The notes: generated by a model not told the origin, from the letters alone. A stretch of 53,905 nt of DNA from Rhizopus sp. PT2906 (GCA_025529335.1 JAMYHX010000286.1:1-53905); one strand, 5' to 3'; numbered from the stretch's first letter, positions 32,598 to 44,960 are shown. Program-made: numbers and translations.

Positions 32598-35280
32598 CAT
32601 GAGATATTGCATTGCTTTGTAAAATAAATGGATGTTATATCATGAGATTATTGGGAGCTGAGGTCAACCGAGGAAGATCTATTCTATTTATAAGTCAAAC
32701 ACCCCTGGCTTTCTTTTAAAGCTTTATTCATGATCTTTCTTAATGCCCTCCATCAAGTCAAGTATGTACAGTTTGGGTATATGTCAATCATAAGAGAAAC
32801 GCTAGAATGTTTAAAACACAACTTCTTTTGATTGAGATAATAATTGTAGGTCTTTAACTTGATGTAAACTCGCCTTTGAGCCAATGAACTCCCATGCTTT
32901 ACTCTGGATCAAATAAAGCCGAACAAACAAACAAAAAAGGACCTCTATTGATACAAGGTCAAAGTAGCTGTGCCATAGGATCTTACAGACAGACTTTTGC
33001 TTGTGATGTATACCGTATTCTGGATTTTGTCAGAAATAATTGCCCGACTCATCCGAGATCCGGAATGATTTGACCGATAAATGAACATGTTCTTAAATTG
33101 CATAAAATACAACTGGCGTCTTGATTGCTGAAATGAAAAGCAGATGCCCCCTTATTGGTTAAACCGATCAAGATATCTCTTTCACTACTGTAGAATCTAA
33201 GCTAATTGAAAAAGAGCCATCGAGGTTTCTATAGAAGTCAAAGAAAAAATCTATAGAAATGACTTGTCTCAGTTTAAAGATAATTACAGAAACTTTGTAT
33301 AAACATAACTACCGAATATAACCGATCTTGCTTACAAAGCACAAATAAAATCAATTGTGCATATCGTAAGTTGTTACTATCTGTAGAATCCGTCATCGTC
33401 TGTTGAATCTCCACTTTACTGTTGAATGACACATGGTCTTCGTATGGCCCAATGCTACATACACACACAATAACTAATAAAGACATGTCGATAATCGTTC
33501 TATATAAAGCAGGAGTGATTTCTGTTTAGTTGTATTTCTTTCCTTATATTGAATGCACTATGGGGTTTGCCAAATAAAATAGCGTCCTAATTCTACTTAA
33601 CATAAGCTCGTCCTTTGCTGTAAACTAAAAAGACCTATGGGGTATCATCGTCGACAGCAATGACAATTTTGATATCTTACAAGACAGCCGCCTAGCAAAG
33701 ATATTTAATTGCAGCAATGCTTCTGTAAATAGAACATTAGTAATCCAAGTGCATCGCAGAAGGGACTGGATTTAGAGTTTGAATACTCGAATTGTCACTT
33801 TCACATAGCGGTTCCATCCATGACTACTTTCTATAGATAAACAAAGAAAGATTATAGATGTATGATACGCTTTTAATACCGAAATACTATAAGGAGACAA
33901 CAAAGAGATTAGGAAGAAAGGAAAAAAAAAAAAAAAAAAAAAAAAGAAAAAAGAGGCACATATAATGTCAACCTCAAGAAATAGGAAGAGGTGAAAGACC
34001 AGGAAGTTGTACTGTGGTAAAATCATTGTTTCTTTAAATGTATCATTGTAGACCTAAACATGCAGGATGCTAACTTCGGAAGAGTAGTGTTTGTTAAACT
34101 CGTGCTAGAGCAAACATGCAGAACCTTATCCGTCTTTATGAATAAAGAGTACGAAAGGCAGTCATTTCTGATCTCAACTTTACAAAGTACATCTGATCCT
34201 ATCTTAAAAAACGTATGAACCAGTGCAGAAACAAGATGATTAATGCAAGAGAGTTCGAGACTGCTCATTTAAAGAATGGTGTAGCGTCAGCATAGACTAT
34301 CCAACGAATTTGACTTGAAGTATGTCTTTGAAAAATACAGGATATTATCGATGCGAGAGAAAAAAAGAGAGAGATCATTGTAGAGCCAGCTTCATTCGCT
34401 CTAGTCTCAGCTTTTGTCAGGATGTAGACCTGTTATTACTAATAATAAAACTTCAATGAAAGACATGGTAATGTTGACAATTGCTCTTGTACTTGGTGAT
34501 AAAGGATAGGCAGCTTATTACTTAATTGCCCTACGATACTTTGAAGAGCCTGTTGTGCCAACCATATTTAGCCTATTACGATAAAAATGACTCTGTTTAT
34601 TCCAATTGAAACATGTCATCTTTGTATCCTGTTATTTGGATGAATTGTACAAGAAATGAATATTCTCTACAATAGAATAAAAGAAGAAAGAAAGACGCTA
34701 AGGATACTTGATGCCCTATTGTTAACGGTGTGTAACATATAAATGTGCAAAGAAGATTTCTAAGAAAACGATAAGTCGAAATTCAAAAGGCGATAACTAA
34801 TCCTATAATCACGATCGTTCGAGATGGTCAATGTGTGTATACATTTGTCATAAAGGGTGGAATTGCGTCGTTCAGAGGCTGAAATATATAAAAATAGAGT
34901 CCTCTGCATTTTTTCCAGTCAATGTTTTACAACCTGCAATTGTTTTTGTCTCAACCGGGGCTGTGTTGTGTTGTACAACTTAATGTACCATGCAGATAAG
35001 CCCACACCTTGTGAGTAATAGCCAAATAAGTAGGCTATATTTCTAAAATTAAATTATTGTTCGTTTCCTGGAATTCACAAAGTAGTTTTTTGACTAAAAT
35101 GGAAAAAAGCTTTTTTTGTAGAAAACATAGGCTGAAAATGACAGCAAATGATTGACAAATAAAAACAACGTTTCCCCCTTGCTGACGCACAAAAAAATAG
35201 AGTATAAAAAAGGTACAGTTGTTCTTTTTATTCCCTTTCTTCTTTACTCCTTTTTTTTATCCCTAAAAAATACACAAAAG
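31653..35280. other. 3.6-kb gene-poor region
   Basis: No gene could be supported on either strand. Short open frames (for example about 33274-33486, 33772-34026 and 34023-34268, all minus) lack splice-consistent extension and known motifs. The region holds a TA/TG microsatellite (32551-32597), a run of As at 33928-33945 and, at its right end, the upstream region of the chitin deacetylase gene. Confidence 0.5.
32551..32597. repeat. (TA)n(TG)n compound microsatellite
   Basis: A run of alternating TA passes directly into alternating TG. Similar compound tracts occur at about 42468-42494 and 929-966. Confidence 0.9.
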
Positions 35281-36618
35281 ATGAAGACACTTTCATTGAT
35301 TGTCCTTACTGTTTTCTCTACTTTATCTTTTGCCCAAAACACTACTTCTAGCGCCAGTAATACTTACCCACCTTCTGGTAAGGTGCCAACGCCCAAGCCC
35401 GAATGGCTCGAATTGATCAAGGGCGCCAACATTACCAATGCTCCTGTCCTGAAGAGCAATGGTGATAATGGACCTAGCACCAGTGGCGAAGATAAATATT
35501 GTGACTGGGCCAAATCTGGATGTACCGGATCCAGTATCTACGATTGTCCAAAGGGTCAATGGGGTCTTACCTTTGATGATGGACCTTCTACTTTCTCACC
35601 TATCCTCTATGACTTTTTGAAAACAACAAATCAGAAGGCAACCTTATTCATGATTGGCGCCAATGCTGCTCAATTCCCTGATCTCGTCAAGCGCGCCTAT
35701 CAAGAAGGCCACGAAATTGCTATCCACACTTGGTCTCATCCCTATTTGACTACCTTAACTAATGAACAAGTCGTCGCTGAATTAAAATGGACTGAACAAG
35801 TCATCAAGGACATCATTGGTGTGTCTCCTAGACTTTTCAGACCTGTAAGAGAAATCATCTGTTGTTGTATACGAAATAGTAATTTTTTTATTAGCCTTAT
35901 GGTGATATTGATAATCGTGTCAGAGATATTGGTACTGCCCTCGGTTTTGAATGTAAGTCCAGAAAGAATCGCGTTTCTTTTGTTAAATTTATTTACCCTT
36001 TATTATAGCTGTCATTTGGGACCACGATACTAATGACTGGATGGTAAGTAATCTTCAAATACTTTTTGAACCAGTTATTTATTTTGTATATAGTTGGCTG
36101 AACACGCTCCAGGTTTCAAGCAAGAATATATTGATGGTAACTTCTCACAATGGGTTGCAGAAGCCAGCACTTCCCAAACAGGTGGTCTCTCATTAGAACA
36201 CGATATTCAAAAGGTTACTATTGACATTGCTATCAAGAACTTACCCGCCCTTCAAGTAAGATCGAGCATCCTATGACTTGTATTGTGTACTTATTCTTAT
36301 ATATAGAAAGCTTACAAGGTCGTCACTGTCGGACAATGTGCTGGTGTTGCTTCCTACAAGGAATCTAATGCTACTGCACCTGTAAACACCACGTTAACTA
36401 ATACCACTATCGCCACTAATGCTTCCGCTGTTGCTTCTTCTACCCAAATTGCTCTGACTTCTGTTGTCACGCCTTCTCCTTCAGCTGGAAATAACGTAGC
36501 TGCAGCCAATGCATCCGCTTCCCCCAAGGCCAATGTTGCTGCTTCCTCGGCTTCTACTGTTACCATTTCTAGTGTATTAGTATTATTATCTGCCATTTCT
36601 ACTCTCTATTTTGCTTAA
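35281..36618 (+). CDS. chitin deacetylase, secreted and GPI-anchored
   Basis: Five exons (35281-35844, 35895-35952, 36009-36043, 36094-36255, 36307-36618) give 376 residues. A signal peptide covers about 1-18 (MKTLSLIVLTVFSTLSFA). The NodB domain holds all expected motifs: TFDDGPS (Asp near 99), HTWSHPY with the two zinc His (from about 149), RPPYGDIDNR after the first splice, and WDHDTNDW. The C-terminal 60 residues are Ser/Thr/Ala-rich and end in a hydrophobic tail (VLVLLSAISTLYFA), typical for GPI attachment. The enzyme removes acetyl groups from chitin to make chitosan, a main wall polymer of Mucorales. The many Asn-Thr/Ser sites suggest glycosylation. It sits alone, with a LINE remnant 400 bp downstream. 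Confidence 0.94.
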
Positions 36619-37016
36619 TTTATTTGTAATCTTTTCTTGTATCAAGTATAATATAAACTTACTCTCCCCTCTCTTGTAATTTAGAATACTCGAAGGGGAA
36701 AATCATCTCCTTATTAAAGGGGGAGATGTTCTCATGAACAATGAAAAATTTTACCTTCCCCCTTATTTATGTTGTCCAATCGCGTGTGTACGTGTGCTGG
36801 CGCGCAAACGCTCTTGTACAATGCTGGTAACTTTCTAATAATCTTTGTGTGCCATTAAGAGTGAAACATGTTGCAATTCTAGTAGTCGGATGATGCAGCA
36901 ATCGGAATTAGAATTTGAACTGCATTATATATCCTATTGCTAGCGATACAAAGATTGAAGATGTGGTACACCTTTTACAAAAAAAAAGTAAGGTGTCGCG
37001 CTTTTAAAAGCAAAGA
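36619..37016. other. intergenic, no gene seen
   Basis: Spacer between the chitin deacetylase stop and the LINE remnant. A short inverted pair (CCCCTTATTT near 36760 and AAGGGGGAGA near 36716) may form a hairpin near the transcript end. No gene seen. Confidence 0.4.
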
Positions 37017-37701
37017 GTGTCGCACAATTCAAGAAAAGAGCAGCGTGCTTTTTTACAAAAAGATGTCGAAATGATATCGTCCCTGAATTGCCTATTCTAT
37101 TCCGACGACTTAGTCTTCATCACCGAACGTTTAAATATGGCTGATCTACTGCGGCAATGTGCAAATCATAGTATGCAAATGAGATACCAATGGAACCCAT
37201 CCGGATGCGTGATTTTGGGCAGTGGCACAGATCCAATTACATATACCCTTTACGATCAACCATTACCAAGAGGAACAACTTTCACACACCTTGGCGTTCC
37301 TTTCAAACCGGATGGGCATCTCGGTCCAGAGAAATTAATTTAACGTAATACTCCCCAAGGCTCTTATCATGATAAAAAACCTGTCATCTGTTGGCGTGAA
37401 TCCTTCCGGTTTCTCCAATTTACTTTGCACCATGTTTTACGCCCACATCGCTCAACCTCAGCTTGAGTACGGCCTAGCTATCAATCGCTTCATGGTCTCT
37501 CAACTTCACGCTCTAGAAGAAATTCAGAATAATTACATCAAGAAAATATACGGTGCTCAAGGCAAAGCGTCCACTAAGGTTATGCTTCACATACCAAAGT
37601 TGTTCCTCATGTCAGAACGAGTCAGTATGCTACAGACACAGTTTCTCTTCGGCGTGTTTGGTGTTGATCATTATAATAACTCGAATATAATCTTACAGTA
37701 G
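37017..37701 (+). mobile_element. LINE (non-LTR) reverse transcriptase remnant
   Basis: Two plus-strand frames encode consecutive parts of a LINE reverse transcriptase. The first (to 37343) holds LFYSDDLVFI, the Y/FxDD catalytic box, and FTHLGVPFKPDG, typical of the segment after the palm. The second (37369-37701) continues with SVGVNPSGFSNLLCTMFYAH and QPQLEYGLAINR, the thumb-like part. The change of frame and a stop between them, the missing fingers/endonuclease part upstream and the absence of an RNase H-like or tail region downstream show a dead, truncated copy. No target-site duplication or poly-A tail was identified with confidence. Confidence 0.85.
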
Positions 37702-37858
37702 AGCATACATCCTACTTTACATTTATCGTATCTGATGAGAATAAGAGTACTGACAACAATAGCATAAGCATAATGTAAATAGCAATCATAGATTCTCTAT
37801 CCTTATAAAACACACACACGTCTTATTTTAAGAATATTCCTTACTTCTTTTCATAGTG

Positions 37859-38331
37859 ATGCCTTTACAAGTAAGTATAGTTGTTATTTTTTTTTTCGTA
37901 CTTACCATTCAATATACCGTTAATAGAGGACCACTATATTTAGCTTCAAAAAATTGGAATTTATATGTGAAGTCGGAGTGCGGGACTCTGTTGACTTCCT
38001 GGCGCTGCCGCTGGGAGGAAAAACCAACGATGCGTTTTTCAGAAGCGATTCATCCTTGTCCTCACAAAATAGCAAAGAATATACCAGCAGTAAACAAGAA
38101 TCAACCAACAGTGAAAACAATTGAATGGAAGTAGAGCAATCAAGAAGAGTCGTGAAACTGATGGATGACAACATTAAAGGGATAAGTTTCGATGATGTTT
38201 TAACTTGTGAAGGCCGGGAGGATATTCTTTGTTTTAAAGAAATTGGCTTTTCCCTCGAATTATGTGCTCTCGTTATGTATTTTTTATCGATATTACATAC
38301 GAATATACCTGTCGTATTTAACCACGTCTAA
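37859..38331 (+). pseudogene. unrecognised gene relic
   Basis: Just downstream of the LINE remnant one plus-strand frame is coding-like: after a possible intron (GTAAGT at 37871, TAATAG near 37926) it reads TTIFSFKKLEFICEVGVRDS, then DFLALPLGGKTNDAFFRSDS, reaches a TGA near 38122 and continues in the same frame as MEVEQSRRVVKLMDDNIKGI to 38331. A single stop in an otherwise open frame suggests a relic, although an unrecognised intron is possible. Another piece (about 38432-38655) could read MDTEIFDQ, an intron, then KLKGKLADITKQPVGDEETI. No family recognised; it may be part of the mobile-element debris. Confidence 0.35.
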
Positions 38332-38758
38332 TACTAATCTTTACGTGTGAGATTATATTTGACTTAATTATATGTGCCTTAATTAGTACTCCGACCTCTT
38401 TTAAAACAACTTAATTTCTTTATTTAACAAAAAGATGGATACTGAGATTTTTGACCAAGTGTTTCTTTAAATCTACTCTAGTAAAATGGGTGCCTCATAT
38501 TTCAACAGAAACTAAAAGGCAAACTGGCAGATATCACGAAGCAGCCAGTTGGAGATGAAGAAACGATTGGTGAGCCAACTGTCATTTCTAAAAAAAAAAA
38601 AAAAAAAAGACAGGTTGAAGTGATAAAAGTTTACCAAGTCTTCAACAGCAGTAAATGAAACTGTTGGAGGTACGACTTCAGTGATGAGGAGGACTATTCT
38701 GAAATCAAATATCATTATAGAAGGGAGTTTTATTCTTTAATACAACAATAGATGTAAT

Positions 38759-39492
38759 CTAAAGAAGAGATTTTATTCCAGCAGGAGGCGACCAGTAAAT
38801 AATCGATCGTACGTCCACTACAAGCAATGTAAAATTTTCATAAGCTTTTTCCAATAGTGGCTGCAATTGACTATGTTGAAACCAGCCATGTTGATCTATA
38901 CCTTCTATATCCAATTGTTTAATATCAGGTGCATCAGTTTCATCGAGCATATCTCTTCTTAAACCTGCGTCAAGCTGAATAAATTGACGCAATCGCTCTG
39001 CTTCCCAACAGTTTATCTTTTTGTGTCTGTTGAATGCTTCCAATGCCAAACTTGGTTGGGTTGTTGGCGGTATTGAGGATGAAGAAACGACTGTGTCCCA
39101 GTCACAGACGGGAGTCTCTCCCTTTTTGATGATATAAACAACACCACGAATACGAAACTGACTGACAGTTCCGTTCATATACCTGCCTTAAACGTAAGCC
39201 TTTTGATTATATATGGATGTTGTGTATGCGCATACCAATTGATTTCCACATTTGGGTTATTTTCTATTTCCTTTATCTTTTCAGTTCTCTTATCAGTAGT
39301 GATGACTAATAGGTCACTTGTCAACCCTGTTTCTTCTTTATGATGCTCAGCAACAAACCCTCGCATGACGACAGTACGAACAGCGGGCGTACTGTCCAGT
39401 CTAACGGTGGCTAAGGATGCATAAGAAGCAGATAGACCTATTTTTTCTATGTTTTGATTTAAAGTAGATTTTAAAAATGATTTCCAAGACAT
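38759..39492 (-). CDS. PNPOx-like FMN-binding protein (Alr4036 type)
   Basis: Two exons, 39492-39236 and 39182-38759, give 226 residues. The splice (GTATGC donor, GGCAG acceptor) rebuilds INWYMNGTVSQFRIRG, the strand pair that marks the pyridoxamine-phosphate-oxidase-like split barrel. The N-terminus has SLATVRLDSTPAVRTVVMRG and LVITTDKRTEKIKEI, which in this family contact FMN. The end WSPPAGIKSLL is unlike true PdxH/Pdx3, so a role in vitamin B6 synthesis is not implied; many members are flavin reductase-like proteins of unknown substrate. ATG 39492 (MSWKSFLKSTL) follows a T tract on the minus strand. The septin gene upstream ends 235 bp away. Confidence 0.85.
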
Positions 39493-39726
39493 TAAAAAAA
39501 GCAAAAAAAAAAAAGAGAGAATCAATATCCCCCAGCGTTAAAATACGCGGTCTTTGTCATACAGAGCCATGATAAAAAATATGCCCAAAGAAAAAAGCCA
39601 AGATTAACTGTTTGTTTTCACTCTATTACAGTTTATTCGACTTTTTAAAGTGAAAAAAGATTATAAAGATTAAACTTAGCGTATATTGATAACATAAAAA
39701 TATAATAAATTAAGAGAGGGTCAACA

Positions 39727-41191
39727 TTAACGACGGACAGTACCACTACGTCCAACTTGTTGATAAAGCTTATCCAATTCAGATTCCAGTTGCTTAATCT
39801 GTGCATGTTGCGTTTCCAAATCCTTATTCAAGCGATCTCTTTCAGTAATCAACTAATAAACAGTGAATACATTGTGATATCTCTTTTGTATTATTTTTTT
39901 ACCTGCTGTTCCCATTCTCTGAATCGTGTTTCTTCAGCCTTGACTTTGGCAGTAAATGATTTTCGAAGCTCCTCTTCCTTTTCACGGAATTTAGGATTCT
40001 CGGGTTTCTTTGTAACTCTTTTTATATGATTAAAACGATGAACTGTCTGATGCTATTCACTTACTTTGGTTCACCAAATTTACGAGTTGCCATTTGTTGC
40101 TGTCTGTAGTTCTCATAGTGAACATCTTCGGTTGTTGTCATTAAATCCAACATATGCGTACGAATCAACAAGTTTCTCAGCTTTTTGAAATCACAGTGTT
40201 CCTCATTTTCTACTTCGGCCACACCCCAACTGTATTCTCGGCCTCTGACCTTTCGGCCATCTGCTGTTTGAACGATATTGGTAGATCCAATGATAGCATA
40301 AGGAAAGGCATCTGCAATGCTCTTATTACGCTTTGTCGTTTCTTCGTCCTCACTTTCAATAGGACAGCTATAAATTTTGATATGATTGGCTTCAATCGCT
40401 TGACGAACCTAGATGGATAGATTAGAACGTGATGTATAATGTATAAAAAGTATTACATTTTGCTTGAATTGGGCCAAATCCTTGGGTGTCAATGTATCTG
40501 CCTTTGCGATCACTGGGATCAAATTGACACGAGAACTGAGACGCTTCATGATTTCAATATCCAATGGCTTTAAACTAAAATATGGATTAATAGATCTTAT
40601 GAAATCAACAATAACAGACTTTACCTATGTCCAGTAGGTCGAATGAAATAAAGACATGCATGAACACGCATATCGATCTTGCCTTGTCTCATTGGCTGCT
40701 GTTCCTGAAGCATGAAACTTTCATGCTGGTCATCAATAAATTCAATAATAGGAACCCAACTTTCTCTGTTGTTCACATAATCACCAAACCCAGGCGTATC
40801 AATCACGGTCAACTTGACTCTAAACATCCTTTCCTCGAGTTCTACAGAGAATGAGTCGCTTTGTTTGACGTCTTGACTTTTTATTTACCTGCTTTAGTTA
40901 TCTCAATCTCGACTGTTCTATCCAATTGCTTTTCATGTCTTTTTTCATGTACTTTATGATTTTTGATGGTCGTAGCAAAAAGTGTGTTGATAAACGTGGT
41001 TTTACCGAGTCCAGATTCACCTAAGGCATAGCAATGAGTAACTAGTAGCATTAGAGAAAAATAGAAAAAAAAAGTTACTTACCACAGACCATCAAAGTGA
41101 AATGAGCACCTTTCTTTGATATGATACGGTGCTTTTGGTTGGGTAAATGAGCAATACCAATACCAGATGAAGACACAGTTAGAGTAGACAT
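39727..41191 (-). CDS. CDC12: septin, Cdc12-like
   Basis: Seven exons (41191-41083, 41020-40889, 40841-40625, 40574-40457, 40408-40065, 40017-39903, 39852-39727) give 386 residues. GTPase motifs: P-loop GESGLGKT (about 37-44), G3 DTPGFGD (about 95), G4 AKAD (about 176), and the septin unique element ending in EHCDFKKLRNLLIRTHMLDL. The C-terminus (about 320-375) is a coiled coil. The segments IAHLPNQKHRII, DDQHESFMLQEQQP and YFIRPTGHSLKPLDIE point to the Cdc12 group rather than Cdc3, Cdc10 or Cdc11; this subgroup call is from recall. Septins form hetero-oligomeric filaments at septa and hyphal branch sites. Introns are 48-63 nt, several placed within conserved motifs. Confidence 0.92.
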
Positions 41192-42528
41192 GTAGAAGGT
41201 TTAACAGAAAAAAGACATCACTGGTCTCTGACTTTAAAGTTTAAGTTACAACAAGAAAAGAGTTGATGTGATTGGCTACAACTGCGTGTCCTGAATAAAC
41301 TATTTTCATACACACACGCGCACACACACACTTTAGGAAGAAGACCCAGAGCCTCTTTCTTCCTTTCTTTATCTATTTATGGTAATCTATTTAGAATGAA
41401 TGCCGATAGAATGAGAAATATTGTGAGCAAAGATGGAAATGAGAGCTGATTTGAAAGAATATCCAAAGAATAGCATTATCAATCATGGTCAAGAGCTGCT
41501 CTTGTAGCCACCTGCTAAAAGCCACTTATGCTTCAACGACTCATTACATGATCTATGATGATCGGTTTCCCCTACGAGAAAGATGAACATTAACTAGACG
41601 CTGGCTCCCCCAGGGCATTCAACTCCTGCATTTCATTTACCGCTACTGTCTTGCCCACGTCTAGTATCTCTTCTTGTCAACTGAAATGAACATAAAGCTT
41701 TCCTTTACAATGTGATCTGAATTATATATATAGAAGCATCAAACTGACATAAAAAACAGACTCATCAATGAAAATATAATTGCTTTATCTGTTGTCATAA
41801 GATGGGTTGCTCTGTTGGTACTTTCTGATGAATTTCTTTCTTTGAATTCAAAATGTGCTTACTTCATCATCGAAGCACACTCATTCGTCGTAATGTCATG
41901 AAAAGCTGCCTTAGCGATTTTCAGTCTCATAAAGTACCTACTAGCAAAATCCTTCAAGCATAAAGATATTTACCGAGTATCTACTTTTCTATTGTGAATA
42001 GAAAGAGAAATCACAGAACTTTTGGAATTGTACAAAAGAAGAATTCGTTCCCATCATTGCTTTATTTGCGTCATTTGATAAACGTGAAATGGACCAGCAC
42101 GTTTATTATCTTGAAAGCAAACAAATATGATGCTGCACAAAACCAAAATAGTACTTGCACACAAGAAACGTTCCATAACGACAACAATGGCAAGACATCA
42201 TTGATCAAAGCATAAACTTGGCGCATGATATGAAAAGAGTCCCCTCCCCAGTAAAAAAGGAGAACTTAAAATGACAATGTAAGATCAGGCCAGCTGTTAG
42301 TGCAACCTATTGCTCAGTATACAAAATAAACCATGACGTCCTTCTGTTTGTGTTACAATTGAAAGTGGCCTTATGCAATTTCAAAAAAAGAGGTGAGATT
42401 TTATTATAAATACAAACAAAAGAAACGAGAATGAATAATGATAATGACAGTAATGATGATTATGATGATATATATATGTGTGTGTGTGTGTGTCTATATG
42501 AGTTACTATGGTTACAGATGAATATGTA
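41192..42528. other. intergenic, no gene seen
   Basis: 1.3 kb upstream of the septin gene and downstream of the next minus-strand gene. It contains a CA-rich microsatellite (about 41310-41332) and a TA/TG tract near 42468-42494. An open frame at 41994-42215 on the plus strand has no supporting features. Confidence 0.5.
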
Positions 42529-42774
42529 TTATTTGCAAAGTGGAGCATCAGGAAGATCGGCGACGATAGCATTTCTTCTCCTTAGAGTATAAACAGGTAA
42601 TTCGATAATTGTATCATCAAATAAGGTCAGTGTTGCTTTTGCCCTTGGACTCTTTTGTAGCCATTGAGCGATAGACGAAGAAGATAAATAGTCTCTGTTT
42701 GCTTCTTCTAATATCCTATCACCATCTTGAATAGAATGAATATAAGCACAAGGGTGAATGTAAAGTTCTGACAT
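42529..42774 (-). CDS. small 81-aa protein, unrecognised
   Basis: Single exon from ATG 42774 (MSELYIHPCAYIHSIQDGDR) to a stop at 42529. The sequence has a mixed, protein-like composition with predicted helix and two beta strands (AKATLTLFDDTIIELPVYTL) and is far less AT-driven than random frames nearby. A palindromic CACGTG lies about 195 bp upstream (42969-42974). No signal peptide, membrane segment or known family. Coding is likely but not proven. Confidence 0.55.
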   Translation of the reverse strand: MSELYIHPCAYIHSIQDGDRILEEANRDYLSSSSIAQWLQKSPRAKATLTLFDDTIIELPVYTLRRRNAIVADLPDAPLCK

Positions 42775-43378
42775 TGAAAGTAAAGATAAAGTAATAAAAA
42801 AGAAGAATAAAAATGATCATTTTTATATTAAAACTTTAAGCCTCTTCTCTTTTTTCCAAACAGGTTATTTTTTGGTGTCTTTTCTCACTTTTCCTTTACA
42901 AGTAAAATAGACGCGGATGTTATACCATTTATATTCTCTCGTACTCTTTGCCCACGGGATGTCACAGCCACGTGGGTTGATTAAAGCGCATGGCATTTTG
43001 ATAAAAAAATAATAATAGGAAACCCACTAAGAATGAAAAAAAGCATGCCTTTTTTTTAAAAAAAAAATGAAAGTATTAAGACTTGAAAGAAAGGATTTCA
43101 CATAAAAGAAAATAAAGTTTGCATGAATGGTTACAAAGTTTATTCATCACACATCGGGGTTACTTTTTTGCCCATTTCCTCTTTTTGTCTTTTGGAGATA
43201 CAGTGTTTCGCGTTTGAAAAGTAAACGTTATGAAGCCAATGCAAAAAAATAATAAAGTAATCCTGCTTGTTTAATCTTTTGGTTCTTCTAAATCTGTTAG
43301 ATTGCACAAAAAGTCAATAGAAGGGAGGTAATGATAAAATATAGGATTCCTCACAGTAAGTATTAGAGTATTTTTTTA
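42775..43378. other. intergenic with CACGTG box
   Basis: Spacer between two small minus-strand genes. The only notable element is CACGTG at 42969-42974, a common bHLH/CBF1-type site. Purine-rich runs near 43000-43080. No gene seen. Confidence 0.4.
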
Positions 43379-43704
43379 TTATTCTATAATTTTTGTTGCC
43401 ACTGGATTCTCACAGGGCCATCTAATATACATGGTGATATCTTCACCTTTCTTACCTTCCGCGACTCTTCTATAAAGGCTATCCATAATTCTTTCTATGA
43501 TAGCCTATTCGAAAGATATGAGCATATACATAGTACACAATTGTTAGATTAACCCATAATTACCTTTACTTGATTGAGCTTTTCAATTATGACAGGCAAA
43601 GACAAAATATTGTCAGAATTATCATTTATAAAACGAAAACTATCCATTTTCATCATTCGACACTGGCTATTATATGTCAAATCCATCTTGTAAGCAGTAG
43701 TCAT
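43379..43704 (-). CDS. small 88-aa two-exon protein, unrecognised
   Basis: Exon 43704-43564, intron with GTAATT donor and GAATAG acceptor, exon 43504-43379; both exons are in phase 0. The product starts MTTAYKMDLTYNSQCRMMKM and contains a leucine/isoleucine-rich helix (LSLPVIIEKLNQVKAIIERI) that spans the splice site, which supports the join. The end MYIRWPCENPVATKIIE is compact. It could be a subunit of a small helical complex; no family recognised. Confidence 0.55.
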
Positions 43705-43733
43705 ATATCCTACTCAATACACTATTTCTAGAA

Positions 43734-43805
43734 AGTAATGTCGTCCCAAGATGTCGTATTTTGTATATTTTGTATTATAAATTTTCGAATTATGCGACAT
43801 TACTT
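43734..43805. repeat. 72-bp element with 11-bp terminal inverted repeats
   Basis: The ends are perfect inverted copies: AAGTAATGTCG at 43734-43744 and CGACATTACTT at 43795-43805. The inside is AT-rich with TTTTGTAT repeats. It lies just upstream of the 88-aa gene start (43704) and could be a tiny MITE or a hairpin. Confidence 0.55.
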
Positions 43806-44411
43806 GTAGAAGAAACTGTATACTTTAGTGACGTGCAACAATAACACTAAAAGAAAAACAAAAATTATCCTCCGCTAATATGCCAACAACTTCAGGAGTT
43901 GACCCTTTGGAATACCAACTTGCTCAGGACAAGTTGCATTTCCTTTCCCAATTTCACAAGATCGCTTTTATGGTGACCATTCAAATGGTCACCAGGACGT
44001 TTGACCTCAACCGAACAAAGTTCGAGATTCGTTGTGGTGAATGAGCCCACAAACAAAATGAGGTTAGGGAGCGTTTGTGAATGGGTCGTGGACCTACATG
44101 ATATGGTGAACACTAGATGCACCAGAAAATACACCAGAAGTTAGACTAATACTATGTGTGCTACCTCCAAATACTGCCTATGATGTCGTCAACAATACTT
44201 TTGAACTTGTAAAGTCAAGTTAAACATGACTTGTTTCTTTTCAAGAAGAAAAGGAGGTAAAAAAGAATGTTTTTTTTTTATTATTATTTTAGCTTTATGT
44301 TGTCAGGTGCTATCAACAAGGAAGCAAAAGCACGTGTAATTATGATAGATTCGTATTTACATTCTTTAGTCTATTTTCTGGTGTATGTAGTGTTGGCTAG
44401 CATTATTTTTG
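43806..44411. other. no supported gene
   Basis: A plus-strand stretch from about 43880 reads MPTTSGVDPLEYQLAQDKLH and stays open for about 53 codons, then is broken by several stops. It may be mobile-element debris. T tract near 44270. Confidence 0.35.
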
Positions 44412-44960
44412 TCAATTGCAGACAGCATCAACTCTGCTTATATTTGCCATTTGTTCATCAGTTAAACCGCACGGATTTTCTCTATAAGAGTGATAAGCAG
44501 CAAGGAAATTGACCATTTCAGCTGTTAAATTATCTTGAGACATTGAAGAATGCCCTGTAGCAACAACTCTGTTTTCAGCAGCAGCGTTAATAGCATCAAC
44601 TTGAACAACCGTGTCTACTTGCTCAAATGATACGGTATTTTCTTATAAATGAAAGTAAGTCTTAGTATACCTTATTTACAGATACACGCTCCTCGCAATT
44701 TACCTTTAAAACGGGCTATTCCAGCATGTAAACGATTGAGCAGATAAACCCACACCTCCAATCACCGAATAAAGACTTTTTTACCTCCTAATTTTTGTAT
44801 TTTCAAACGCAAAGTACTGTAACCATGTTTATTACGATAATGAGAAAGAGAAGATACTTAATGAAGGATCGATAGTGACATGAAGATTATCATTAGACCC
44901 TTTGCTGTGTTCATGACTCGATCTTATCACTCTCTTTAATAAAGAAAGCCTACCATCTTG
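44412..44960 (-). pseudogene. possible gene 3' end or relic
   Basis: The minus strand holds a well-formed last exon (about 44642-44412) reading ENTVSFEQVDTVVQVDAINA, then RVVATGHSSMSQDNLTAEMV and ending RVDAVCN. A phase-consistent splice connects it to VWVYLLNRLHAGIARFK (about 44750-44703). Further upstream are STLRLKIQKLGG and SNDNLHVTIDPSL, but no set of introns links them in frame and no start is evident. Either a gene with unusual introns or a decaying one. No family recognised. Confidence 0.35.

Noticed and set aside
33772..34268. Two adjacent minus-strand frames in the 3.6-kb gene-poor region
   Set aside because: One is driven by a poly-A run (poly-Phe), the other has no recognisable features; no phase-consistent junction joins them.
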